Source: Brevibacterium sp. UMB1308A
GTDB taxonomy: Bacteria; Actinomycetota; Actinomycetes; Actinomycetales; Brevibacteriaceae
Assembly (NCBI RefSeq): GCF_030230605.1
Contig: NZ_JASPDO010000005.1
Location: 55,177 to 119,176 of the forward strand
Direction of reading: 5' to 3'
DNA: 64,000 nt
The stretch's first letter is position 1; each line of letters opens with the position of its first letter. Positions 26,928 to 35,558 of the stretch are shown in pieces. The translations under genes and the position numbers were made by a program. A model generated the notes under the pieces. That model was not told the origin of the DNA. It saw only the letters and a list, made by a program, of their open reading frames with translations, and made no database searches.

Positions 26928-27848
26928 ATGGAACACCACACCAGCAGGCAACGCGAACTTGCGCTTCCACTGAAGCTCTCTAACGCTCGCGCTCTTAGCT
27001 TGAAACAGTCAGACCTCAAACCCGTGACCCTGCACGGGCAAAAACTGCACGGTATCTACACGTCTAAACGGCACACACAAACCGTCACTGTTCCGCAGTG
27101 GGCTACCCAAGACCCGCTCTGGTGGGCACTATTTACCCAGCTCAGAGCCTTAACGACTGGCCGCCCTCATGCGATGGTCACGGGCAATAGTGCCGCATAT
27201 TTGCGTGGGCTCCCGGTCAAACTCAGGCCACAACTGGACATCGCTGTGCCCCAGCACGCAGGCGTCATCAAGCGACCAAAGGTCAATACTTTCCGCGTTT
27301 CCAACACAGCATCAGTAGAAAAAGCAGGCATGCGGTTTCACGACCTCGGCGGGATTCTCAGCATCATTGCCCGGCAGGAGCCTGTGGAAAACCTAGTCAC
27401 AGTTCTTGACGCGATTCTGGGTCCGTGGCGCAGGCCCGCTGAAATGACGCGCGCTGAACTTGAGCCGCTCATCAACTCCCTCCCCCGAGGTCCTTCCTGG
27501 TCCACGCTCAAACAAGCGTTCGCGTTGGCGCGCGAGAGGGTCGCGTCCCCTCAGGAAACTCGGTTGCGGCTGGCGTTGGTGCGCGCTGGTTTGCCGGAAC
27601 CACAGGTGGCACCACCTGTGTGGATTGAACGCTTTGGCCGGTTCGTCCACCCAGATTTGGCGTATGCATTCGCAAAACTCGCGATCGAATACGAGGGCCG
27701 CCACCACTTTGAGCTCACAGACCAGGTGCTCAAGGACACTGAGCGGTACTACGAACTGGGCCTGTTGGGGTGGACGGTGATTCGGGTGACGTCGCTACAC
27801 AGTTTCGACTCAGTGGTGGTCAAGGTGAAGGAGTTTTTGGGGCTGTAA
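26928..27848 (+). CDS. DUF559/AbiEi-like protein with Vsr-type endonuclease fold
   Basis: The 306-residue protein has an amino-terminal region like AbiEi/DUF559 proteins of actinobacteria (LTTGRPHAMVTGNSAAYLRG) and a carboxy-terminal PD-(D/E)xK nuclease-like domain: Glu in SPQETRLRLALVRAGLPEP, Asp in HPDLAYAF, and Glu-x-Glu in AIEYEGRHHF. These proteins resemble very-short-patch repair endonucleases and are common, often multicopy, in actinobacteria. Function is unproven. It is the only rightward gene between udk and the nudix gene and sits in the block that separates dnaB from rplI. Confidence 0.8.
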   Translation: MEHHTSRQRELALPLKLSNARALSLKQSDLKPVTLHGQKLHGIYTSKRHTQTVTVPQWATQDPLWWALFTQLRALTTGRPHAMVTGNSAAYLRGLPVKLRPQLDIAVPQHAGVIKRPKVNTFRVSNTASVEKAGMRFHDLGGILSIIARQEPVENLVTVLDAILGPWRRPAEMTRAELEPLINSLPRGPSWSTLKQAFALARERVASPQETRLRLALVRAGLPEPQVAPPVWIERFGRFVHPDLAYAFAKLAIEYEGRHHFELTDQVLKDTERYYELGLLGWTVIRVTSLHSFDSVVVKVKEFLGL

Positions 27849-27932
27849 TTCGCCGAGGTGGACGCCAGTGTCTCTGACCGGTCGCCAAGCTCGCCCCGCC
27901 ACCAAAGCGCCCAGAGGTGGACGCCAGCCTAA

Positions 27933-27978
27933 AAACGCTACGGGCGTCACAGCAAATGCTGTGACGCCCGTAGCGTTT
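27933..27978. terminator. strong bidirectional terminator hairpin
   Basis: A perfect 22-base inverted repeat (27933-27954 and 27957-27978) with a two-base loop lies between the convergent DUF559 and rplI genes. The A and T runs at its edges suit both directions. Confidence 0.9.
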
Positions 27979-28002
27979 CCCATAAAAGGGTAGGTTGGCT
28001 CG

Positions 28003-28461
28003 TTAGGCCTTACCGATCACGTCGAACTTTGCGTTCGCGGTGATTTCGTCGTGTACGCGCACGGTTGCGACGTAGGATCCAGAGGTCTTGACGTGGCCGG
28101 TCAGGGCTACCTGACGGCGGTCAAATTCGTGACCGGTGGATTCTTTGAGTGCGTCGGCAACGAGGACGGGGGTGACGGCTCCAAAGAGGCGTCCACCCTT
28201 TCCGGCCTTCATTTCGATGCGTGCAACAGTGGACTCGAGCTTGTTCTTGAGTTCCACAGCGGCTTCGCGGTCAGCGATCTGGCGGGCCTGGCGTGCTTTA
28301 CGCAGGATCTCAACCTGCTTTTCTGCGCCTGCGGTCCATGGTGAAGCCCAGCCGCGAGGAATCAGCAGGTTGCGTGCGTAACCAGCCTTGACGTCGACGA
28401 CGTCGCCAGCTGCACCCAGTCCATCAACTTCCTGGTTAAGAATGACTTTACGAGTAGGCAA
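28003..28461 (-). CDS. rplI: 50S ribosomal protein L9
   Basis: The 152-residue L9 protein binds 23S rRNA and extends from the base of the L1 stalk. It has the typical start MPTRKVILNQEVDGLGAAGDV, the RNLLIPRGWA rRNA-binding region, a long central helix and a carboxy-terminal domain. It is the last gene of the rpsF-ssb-rpsR-rplI operon and is followed by a strong terminator. Confidence 0.96.
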   Translation of the reverse strand: MPTRKVILNQEVDGLGAAGDVVDVKAGYARNLLIPRGWASPWTAGAEKQVEILRKARQARQIADREAAVELKNKLESTVARIEMKAGKGGRLFGAVTPVLVADALKESTGHEFDRRQVALTGHVKTSGSYVATVRVHDEITANAKFDVIGKA

Positions 28462-28478
28462 TGTTCTTCCCTTCTACC

Positions 28479-28718
28479 TCAGCGGTTTGAGCTCGTGTAG
28501 GGCAGAAGTGCCATTTCGCGAGCGTTCTTAACTGCCTTGGCGATCAGGCGCTGTTCCTGGACGGATACACCAGTGACGCGACGCGCACGGATCTTTCCGC
28601 GGTCAGAAATGAACTTGCGCAGAGTTGCTGTGTCTTTGTAGTCGATCGAAGCAGCTTCGCCCGGCTTGAGCGGGTTTGCCTTCTTCTTGATCGGCTTCCG
28701 GATTTCCGGCTTTGCCAT
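28479..28718 (-). CDS. rpsR: 30S ribosomal protein S18
   Basis: The 79-residue S18 protein sits on the platform of the 30S subunit next to S6. Conserved parts are [18 protein letters not shown] and [20 protein letters not shown]. The ATG at 28718 is chosen because aggagat lies at the right distance before it. The frame is open upstream but overlaps ssb. It has no Cys4 zinc site (the C- form). Confidence 0.95.
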   Translation of the reverse strand: MAKPEIRKPIKKKANPLKPGEAASIDYKDTATLRKFISDRGKIRARRVTGVSVQEQRLIAKAVKNAREMALLPYTSSNR

Positions 28719-28744
28719 TTTTATCTCCTGTTGAAAAGTATTTT

Positions 28745-29380
28745 TTAGAACGGTGGTTCTTCGTTCGTCGGGTTGCCCCATCCGCCTTGGTTACCCTGTG
28801 GCCGTGATGACTGCCATGGGTCGTTGTCTTGGTTTCCGGAACCACTTCCCGAGTTGTTCCAGCCTCCGCCGGACTGCCTCTGGTTGTCGTAGCCACCGGA
28901 TCCGCCGGAGTTGTTCCAGCCGGAGCCACCCTGGTTACCCCAGTTGCCCTGGCCCCCCTGGCCTCCTTGACCGCCACCGGATCCGCCCTGGTTGCCGCCT
29001 CCGTAGCCACCGCTGCGTTCGTTACGTGAAACGCTCGCGGTTGCGTATCGAAGGCTCGGACCAATTTCGTCAACGTCGAGTTCGAAGACGGTGCGACGGT
29101 CTCCTTCTTTCGTGTCGAAGGTGCGTGACTTGAGTCGTCCTTGGACTACCACACGAGTGCCGCGAGACAGTGACCCCGCCACGTTTTCAGCGAATTCGCG
29201 CCACACTGAGCAACGCAAGAAGAGGGTTTCTCCATCTTTAAATTCGCCCGAAGCGCGGTCAAAGGTGCGCGGAGTTGACGCCACGGTGAAGTTGGCTACT
29301 GCCGCACCGTTGGGGGTGAATCGCAGTTCAGGGTCAGCGGTCAGGTTTCCTACAACGGTGATGACGGTTTCGCCAGCCAT
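28745..29380 (-). CDS. ssb: single-stranded DNA-binding protein
   Basis: The 211-residue SSB has an OB-fold at residues 1-115 ([36 protein letters not shown]), a long Gly/Gln/Asn/Ser-rich linker and an acidic tip ending NEEPPF that recruits partner proteins. The ATG at 29380 is preferred over a GTG two codons earlier because the aaaggag site then has correct spacing. It binds exposed DNA at forks and repair sites. Confidence 0.95.
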   Translation of the reverse strand: MAGETVITVVGNLTADPELRFTPNGAAVANFTVASTPRTFDRASGEFKDGETLFLRCSVWREFAENVAGSLSRGTRVVVQGRLKSRTFDTKEGDRRTVFELDVDEIGPSLRYATASVSRNERSGGYGGGNQGGSGGGQGGQGGQGNWGNQGGSGWNNSGGSGGYDNQRQSGGGWNNSGSGSGNQDNDPWQSSRPQGNQGGWGNPTNEEPPF

Positions 29381-29468
29381 GGGCACTCCTTTGAGAAGAC
29401 GATTTCGTTCAATCTACGTTCGTTGTAATCAACAATAGTGAGATTGAGCGGATGTGTGCGAGCTAGTT

Positions 29469-29759
29469 TTACTTAGCGTCTGGGCGAACGATTTTGGTAC
29501 GTACCACGATCTCGTTGATGCCAAGCTGGCGGTCAAGTTCTTTCGTGGTGTCTGGGTTTGCAGTGAAGTCGACGACTACGTAGTAGCCTTCTGACTTCTT
29601 CTGGATTTCGTACGCGAAGCGGCGACGACCCCAGATGTCTACGTTGTCCACGGTTCCGCCTTCTGCGGGGATGACGTGGAGCAGCTTTTCAACAGTGGAT
29701 TCTACGGAACGCTCGTCGAGTTCCGAGTCCAGAATGAGCATGAGCTCATATTTACGCAC
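29469..29759 (-). CDS. rpsF: 30S ribosomal protein S6
   Basis: The 96-residue S6 protein begins [20 protein letters not shown] from the GTG at 29759, preceded by aaaggaggtggg. A 33-base upstream extension is open but lies before the ribosome-binding site. It pairs with S18 and, as in other bacteria, may regulate the operon through the S6:S18 complex. It is first in the operon with ssb, rpsR and rplI. Confidence 0.95.
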   Translation of the reverse strand: MRKYELMLILDSELDERSVESTVEKLLHVIPAEGGTVDNVDIWGRRRFAYEIQKKSEGYYVVVDFTANPDTTKELDRQLGINEIVVRTKIVRPDAK

Positions 29760-29866
29760 GTGTAACCCACCTCCTTTGGTCTTTACGGCCATGGTCGGTC
29801 CATGGCAGGAGGGTAAATGCGTGTATGTGGGCTCTCAATTGCCAAGAGCACACAGACCTGTCAATT

Positions 29867-31180
29867 CTAGTTGGCTTGGGAGTCTGGGGCAACCGCCGAG
29901 GTGGCAGCCACCTCGGTCTCTGTTTTCGACTGTTCGAGGGTTGAGGGCTCGCTGGACACAGAACTCCGGGATACACCCCCGCGTTCGCTACACACGTACG
30001 TCACCATGAGCCCGACAAGCCCCAGTCGCACGATCGTCAATAGCGCTAACCACACGTCGCTGAGCCCCGTGGCTTTTTCCAAATGAAACGCAACGTTGAG
30101 GTTCACCGCGATCAGGAGGGCCACCTCGGCCAGATTCCATGCCAAGTGGGCCCACACATACGGGACGACCAGAGCGAAGAACGGCAGGGCCCACAGAGCC
30201 AAACTCGTTGGCGACGACGGAAGCGTCAACAGCGCCCACCCCACGCACACGCTGACAAGCAGCGGAAGCGACGGCCGTGTCACACCAGCTTTCCGCAGCA
30301 GAACTAGAGTCAGCGCCACGGCCGCAATCCACGCCAGAAGCGAAAGCACCACAATCACGTTGTGATCGACGCGTGAACTCACAAGGGAACCCACCGATCC
30401 CCAGGTCACCGCGGATGAAAAGGCTAGTCGAATCCGCTCAGTGAGCGAAGCATCCAGCATCACCAAAAGACCCAGCAGAATAGTCGCCACGCCGGCGAGA
30501 TTCAGCGCATCGCTCTTACGCCCTGACCCCAGAAGCCACGCGATAAGGGCAGCCCCAACCACCACGGCAAACGGTTGTACAAAGACTGCCACTACAACGG
30601 CAATCGCGGCCAGCACAGGAGCTCCAGGAACTCCGTTCAGAGCATCCCCGTCGCGCCGTTTCAGCAGAAGGAACCACGCGGCAACAACGAACATGATGCC
30701 CAGCGGATCGAACGACTGGCCAAGCGTGAGCGCAATCATGGGCGACGCACAAACGAACACCAACCACTGACGGCCCGCATCCGCAAAGATCCGGAACAGC
30801 AAACAACCCGTGACGATCCACGCACATGCGTTGACCCCCACCGCCAGCATCATTGCAGTAGTGACACTGTCACCTGACCCTAATGCGCGAACAAAGTAGT
30901 CGGTGAACACGCTGCTCGCGATCAACTGTGTGGTGGCGTCCGTGCTGGGCGTGCCGGGTGCGCCCAAGGCTGTAGCCAGGGGCGACTGGCACACTCGAAA
31001 AACCGCACTGGGCAGTTCATACCCTTTGCCAAAACAGGGCGCCTGCTTCACAACACCGGCGATCAGATTGAGGAAGAGCAGAGCCAGAAGCGCCACCGCG
31101 TTCGTGATCAAGTACCGGCGGTTTGCCGGACCCACGAATTTTCCACGCGGAATGCCTGCAAGCTCAGCAGGTGAGTACAT
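29867..31180 (-). CDS. GT87/DUF2029-like polytopic membrane protein
   Basis: From the ATG at 31180 the product is 437 residues with about ten to twelve membrane segments. Its place between ponA and rpsF matches that of the conserved transmembrane protein Rv0051 of mycobacteria, part of the GT87-like (polyprenyl-phosphomannose-dependent transferase) group. A role in cell-wall glycan or lipoglycan assembly is inferred from that. The carboxy-terminal tail is Glu/Thr/Ser-rich and contains the perfect inverted pair of the CCGAGGTGG word. The frame is open upstream to 31249 without conserved content. Confidence 0.7.
   Translation of the reverse strand: MYSPAELAGIPRGKFVGPANRRYLITNAVALLALLFLNLIAGVVKQAPCFGKGYELPSAVFRVCQSPLATALGAPGTPSTDATTQLIASSVFTDYFVRALGSGDSVTTAMMLAVGVNACAWIVTGCLLFRIFADAGRQWLVFVCASPMIALTLGQSFDPLGIMFVVAAWFLLLKRRDGDALNGVPGAPVLAAIAVVVAVFVQPFAVVVGAALIAWLLGSGRKSDALNLAGVATILLGLLVMLDASLTERIRLAFSSAVTWGSVGSLVSSRVDHNVIVVLSLLAWIAAVALTLVLLRKAGVTRPSLPLLVSVCVGWALLTLPSSPTSLALWALPFFALVVPYVWAHLAWNLAEVALLIAVNLNVAFHLEKATGLSDVWLALLTIVRLGLVGLMVTYVCSERGGVSRSSVSSEPSTLEQSKTETEVAATSAVAPDSQAN
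29896..29916. repeat. perfect inverted pair of the CCGAGGTGG word
   Basis: CCGAGGTGG (29896-29904) and CCACCTCGG (29908-29916) face each other across a three-base loop, inside the last codons of the GT87-like gene and upstream of rpsF. It can form a stable stem-loop and could work as a terminator or attenuator. Confidence 0.85.
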
Positions 31181-31263
31181 GGATGTCGCCTTCACTCTTG
31201 TCTTCCGTCCCGAGGTGTCCCTTACGCACGCGCGGTGGCCCCTACCCACTCATAGTGTCATGT

Positions 31264-33570
31264 CTACCCTGTGGTGGTTGAGGATTTCGACGACTTAGAT
31301 TTGCCGTCAGAGTTCGACTTGGGCTGTGGCTTTTTGGGTTCTTTTTGCTTAGGTGGGTTCTTGCCATCTTCGCCACCAGGTTTGTCGTTCCCTGGTTTCT
31401 TGCCACCTGAGTCGTTCCCGGAGGAATCACCCTTGTCTTCAGAGCCCTTGTCACCCGAATCATCTGAGCCGCCTAAATCCTTGTCTGAATCGTCTGATTC
31501 ATTCTGGTCTTCAGGCTTCTTTTCGTCGTCCTTATTGTCCTTGTTGTCCTTTGAGTCGTTCTTATCGCTACGTTTCTTGCTTGACGAACCTGACGAGTTG
31601 CTCTTGGGTGCGGACTTTGAAACTCCCGACTTATTCGTTGGCTTTTCCTTATCAGGCAGGTCAGGTCGCTTAGGGAACTTGCTCTTGGGTTCTCCCTCTA
31701 AAGCATCACTCATGTACTTTGTCCACACTTGGACGGGGAATGATCCACCCGTGACTTCGCCACGTCCACCGTATGCCCCGATCTTCTGCGGATGACCTTC
31801 GTCATCTTCGCGGAACAGGGACACAGCGGTCGAAAGTTCCGGGGTGTACCCCACGAACCACGCTGACTCCGCATCCGAGGACGTACCTGTTTTACCGGCT
31901 GCTGGGCGACCCAGATTTTGCGCATATGACCCAGAACCACTCTGCACAACCTGCGACAGGGCATACGTGGTTTCCGCCATGATGTCCTGTTCGAACTTGC
32001 GTTCACCCTTGGTGTCGGGCTTGTACAGTGTTTCACCGCTTGGGTCTACGGCTTCGCGCACAAAGTGAGGCGACCGGTACATACCTTCGGCTGCAAACGT
32101 TGAGAAAGCCGAAGCCATCTGCAGAGTCGTTGGACTTGCCGTACCTAGCACGTTTGAAGCGTTATCTTCGAGCCCGGACGTGTTTTCAGGCAGGCCAGCG
32201 CGAACAGCCACATCGCGGGTCTTATCCGGACCAACATTGATGTTGAGCTGTGCGTATGCCGTGTTGATGGAGCTCTGCGTTGCCTTGAGCAGGGTCACTG
32301 ATCCATAGGAAGCACCACCGTAGTTCTTTGGTGTCCACGGGTTCCCGTTATTGGGGAAGGTCACAGCTGATCCATTAAACGTGTCGTTCAGACGGTATCC
32401 CGCTTCCAACCCCGCAACTAGCGCAAACGGCTTAAACGTAGATCCAGCCTGCGCGGTGTCTTGCGTGGAGTTGTTCTGCATCCGCTCAAAGTACTTAGGG
32501 CCACCGTAAAACGCCTTGACCTCACCAGTAGCAGGGTCAATTGAGGTCAGTCCAGCGTGCATACCCTTTTTCATTTTGGGTAGCGTGTCGATCGCATCTT
32601 GAGCGTCGCGCATCCGGTCGCGGTTGAACGTGGACGTGATCTTCAATCCGCCACGGTCAATCTGATCGTCGCTCATGCCCTGTTTCTTCAGTTCGGAACG
32701 AACGGCATCCATCATGTAGCCCGCCTGTCCCAAACGTTCGTTGTCCGACCGCGGTTTTTTCACCTCGGGCATTTGCGCGTTCTTCGCGTCTTCTTTTGTG
32801 ATGAACCCGTTTTCGGCCATGTTGTTGAGAACGTACCGGAAGCGGCTTTCGTATTTTTCAGGGTGTTCGGACGGATCAGCCAGGCTGGGTTGCTGGATCA
32901 TCGCTGCCAGAAGGGCGGACTGTTCTACCGTGAGTTCTTTCGCCGAGGTGTCAAAGTAGTTGTGTGCCGCGACTTCAATTCCGTAGGACTTGCGTCCCAG
33001 GAAGATGGTGTTGAGGTAATCGGCCATGATTTGGTCTTTAGACTTCTCTTGGTCGATCTTGATCGCGATGAACATTTCTTTGAGCTTACGCGTGAGCGTT
33101 TTCTCGTTGGTCAGATAGTAGTTCTTGACGTACTGCTGCGTGATTGTGGACCCACCACCAGCGTAATTGTCAGTGATGACACCCACTGCGGCACGAGACA
33201 GACCCTTGACACTGATACCGCGGTTTTCATAGAACGACTGGTCTTCTGCGGCGATCGCGGCCTGTTGCATGCTGGGCGAAATGTCTTGGATGTCTACGCT
33301 CTTGCGGTCTTCAACTTTGAAGGTACCGATTACGGTTTTTCCGTCGTCGTAGTACACGGTGGACGTCTGACCTGCCGCTTCGGCGTTGGGCTCGGGGATC
33401 GATGTGCTGAGGTAACCAACGGTGAAAAGACCAATGATGAGAACGAAACCGGTCAAAATACCCAAGCCAACCAGACGCAACGATGGGAACCATTTGGCCC
33501 ATCCCGTGTGCCCGGCCCGCGGGTAGTTCAGCAGGCTCTTGGTCTCATCTTTTCGTGTCCGCGTCCCCAC
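31264..33570 (-). CDS. ponA: bifunctional penicillin-binding protein, class A (transglycosylase/transpeptidase)
   Basis: The 768-residue enzyme polymerises and crosslinks peptidoglycan outside the membrane. It has a short basic cytoplasmic part, TM at about 32-53, a GT51 domain with catalytic Glu in AAEDQSFYENRGI, then a transpeptidase domain with S-x-x-K (AGSTFKPFAL) and KTGTS. The last 150 residues are a Lys/Ser/Asp/Gly/Pro-rich disordered tail, as in PonA-type proteins of actinobacteria. The GTG at 33570 is preceded by aagggagacgc. It is followed by the GT87-like gene, as in mycobacteria. Confidence 0.94.
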   Translation of the reverse strand: MGTRTRKDETKSLLNYPRAGHTGWAKWFPSLRLVGLGILTGFVLIIGLFTVGYLSTSIPEPNAEAAGQTSTVYYDDGKTVIGTFKVEDRKSVDIQDISPSMQQAAIAAEDQSFYENRGISVKGLSRAAVGVITDNYAGGGSTITQQYVKNYYLTNEKTLTRKLKEMFIAIKIDQEKSKDQIMADYLNTIFLGRKSYGIEVAAHNYFDTSAKELTVEQSALLAAMIQQPSLADPSEHPEKYESRFRYVLNNMAENGFITKEDAKNAQMPEVKKPRSDNERLGQAGYMMDAVRSELKKQGMSDDQIDRGGLKITSTFNRDRMRDAQDAIDTLPKMKKGMHAGLTSIDPATGEVKAFYGGPKYFERMQNNSTQDTAQAGSTFKPFALVAGLEAGYRLNDTFNGSAVTFPNNGNPWTPKNYGGASYGSVTLLKATQSSINTAYAQLNINVGPDKTRDVAVRAGLPENTSGLEDNASNVLGTASPTTLQMASAFSTFAAEGMYRSPHFVREAVDPSGETLYKPDTKGERKFEQDIMAETTYALSQVVQSGSGSYAQNLGRPAAGKTGTSSDAESAWFVGYTPELSTAVSLFREDDEGHPQKIGAYGGRGEVTGGSFPVQVWTKYMSDALEGEPKSKFPKRPDLPDKEKPTNKSGVSKSAPKSNSSGSSSKKRSDKNDSKDNKDNKDDEKKPEDQNESDDSDKDLGGSDDSGDKGSEDKGDSSGNDSGGKKPGNDKPGGEDGKNPPKQKEPKKPQPKSNSDGKSKSSKSSTTTG

Positions 33571-33692
33571 GCGTCTCCCTTCACCACAAAAGTCAGTGCG
33601 TTTAGCCCCACTACTCTGCCATTCAAAGTTGAGAGTTTACTTGGTTTAACTTTGTATGAGTCTTGGAACATGTTCGGGACCCGGTACAGCAC

Positions 33693-33732
33693 AAGCGGTC
33701 CACTCACATTGTCGCATGTGAGTGGACCGCTT
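33693..33732. terminator. long hairpin downstream of acyl-CoA synthetase gene
   Basis: Perfect 17-base arms (33693-33709 and 33716-33732) with a six-base loop. It lies between the stop of the synthetase gene and the ponA start, both leftward. No T-run follows. Confidence 0.75.
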
Positions 33733-33803
33733 GGCGGTGAAGCACCCCCGCCGAGGTGTGTGTCACCTTGCGCGGGTGTGTGTCACCTTACGTTGAAAGC
33801 GAG

Positions 33804-35516
33804 TTAGCCCTTGAGTTCAGGGAAGTCCGTGTCAGCGTATTCCTGACCTGACACGGTAGGGTCACCAAGGTCGGGGTGCAGTTGTTGTTCGCGTGAACGC
33901 AATTCCACACGGCGGATCTTTCCAGAAATGGTCTTGGGAAGTTCGGTGAACTCGATGCGCCGGATGCGCTTATACGGCGCCAGTTCTGCACGGCAGAAGC
34001 GCAGAATCTCCTTAGCAGTTTCTGGTCCCGGTTCAATTCCGGGTGCCAGCACCACGTACGCCTTAGGCACTGCCAGACGAACTGGGTCGGGGGACGGAAC
34101 CACAGCCGCTTCGACCACGTATTCGTGTTCAATGAGCACACTTTCGAGTTCGAACGGTGACAAGCGGTAGTCGGAAGCCTTGAACACGTCGTCGGCACGG
34201 CCCACGTACGTGATGTAGCCGTCGGCATCCCTGGCAGCGACGTCACCAGTGTGGTAGACCCCGTCAGCAAAGGCTTCTGCCGTTTTTGCTTCGTTGTTCC
34301 AGTAGCCCTGGGTGAGGCCCACCGGGCGGGGGTCGAGGGTCAGACAGATTTCACCTTCGTCACCGAGTTCGCCAGTGGCAGGGTCGCGAAGAACCACGTT
34401 GAAACCAGGCAACTGGCGTCCCATGGACCCGGGCTTCATGACCTGACCTGGGGAGTTACCGATCTGCAGGGTAGTTTCCGTCTGCCCGAACCCGTCACGA
34501 ATAGTGACGTCCCAATGTTTCTGCACGCGCTGAATCACTTCTGGGTTGAGTGGCTCACCGGCACCCAGCGCCTTTGTGGGTGGCGTCTTGAGTTCACGCA
34601 GATCAGCTTGGATAAGCATGCGCCACACGGTGGGTGGTGCACAGAAGGAGGTCACTCCCACCCGTTCCATGACACTCATGAGCTTGGAGGCGTCAAAGCG
34701 GGAGTAGTTGTAGAGGAACACACACGCTTCAGCGATCCACGGGGTGAAAATGTTGCTCCATGCGTGCTTGGCCCATCCTGGGGAGGCGACATTGAGGTGA
34801 ACGTCACCGGGTTCCAATCCCATCCAGTACATCGTGGACAGGTGCCCCACCGGGTAAGACACGTGGGTGTGCGCCACCATCTTGGCCTTTGACGTGGTTC
34901 CCGAGGTGAAGTACAGCAACATCAGATCGTCGGCTTTGCTCTGCCCCTGGGGGTCAAACTGAGTTGGCGCGTCCACGTAGTTGGCGTACGCAAAGTCACC
35001 TTCTCGAGAAGGTTCGGCTCCCACCACAATACGGACGAGCGGGTGTTCGACGTCGTCAAACTTGGCGCAATCTTGTTCGTTTGCAACCACAAACTGAGCC
35101 TCACCACGTTCTGCGCGGTCAGACAGGTCAATGGGGCCCAGCTGTGTTGTGGTGGGCATGATGACGGCACCTAGCTTGATGCCGGCAAGCATGGTTTCCC
35201 ACAATTCCACCTGGTTGGTGAGCATGACCATGATGTGATCGCCACGCTTGACCCCACAGCTGCGCAGGTAGTTGGCCAGTTTGTTGGATCGTTCAGAAAG
35301 TTCTTGGTAGCTCCACTTTCCTTCTTCCCCATCTTCTTCCACGATCCACAGAGCAGGGTTGTCGTTGCCTTTTGCGATTTGGTCAAACCAGTCCAGGGCA
35401 AAGTTGAAGTTCTCAAAGCGCGGCCAGCTGAACTGTTCACACGCGGCGTCGTAGTCTTCACGAAGGTTGATCAGCAGGTCACGTGCCTCACGAAACTGCT
35501 CTGTTTGTGGGTTCAT
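33804..35516 (-). CDS. acyl-CoA synthetase (AMP-forming), medium-chain/acetyl type
   Basis: The 570-residue enzyme activates a carboxylic acid to its CoA thioester through an acyl-adenylate. It has the ATP-binding loop YFTSGTTSKAKMV, the adenylate-binding region DGFGQTETT, YHTGDVAARDADGYITYVGR and the catalytic Lys in PKTISGKIRRVELR. The pattern is of the acetyl-CoA or medium-chain acyl-CoA synthetase group; the acyl substrate is not fixed by sequence. It is a single-gene unit ending at a long hairpin. Confidence 0.88.
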   Translation of the reverse strand: MNPQTEQFREARDLLINLREDYDAACEQFSWPRFENFNFALDWFDQIAKGNDNPALWIVEEDGEEGKWSYQELSERSNKLANYLRSCGVKRGDHIMVMLTNQVELWETMLAGIKLGAVIMPTTTQLGPIDLSDRAERGEAQFVVANEQDCAKFDDVEHPLVRIVVGAEPSREGDFAYANYVDAPTQFDPQGQSKADDLMLLYFTSGTTSKAKMVAHTHVSYPVGHLSTMYWMGLEPGDVHLNVASPGWAKHAWSNIFTPWIAEACVFLYNYSRFDASKLMSVMERVGVTSFCAPPTVWRMLIQADLRELKTPPTKALGAGEPLNPEVIQRVQKHWDVTIRDGFGQTETTLQIGNSPGQVMKPGSMGRQLPGFNVVLRDPATGELGDEGEICLTLDPRPVGLTQGYWNNEAKTAEAFADGVYHTGDVAARDADGYITYVGRADDVFKASDYRLSPFELESVLIEHEYVVEAAVVPSPDPVRLAVPKAYVVLAPGIEPGPETAKEILRFCRAELAPYKRIRRIEFTELPKTISGKIRRVELRSREQQLHPDLGDPTVSGQEYADTDFPELKG

Positions 35517-35558
35517 CCGGCTCTCCTATGACGAATGTGCTGTAACGCACAATATACA

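Noticed and set aside
32599..33807. 402-codon rightward open frame opposite ponA
   Set aside because: It is antisense to a clearly conserved penicillin-binding protein and has no domain-like content.
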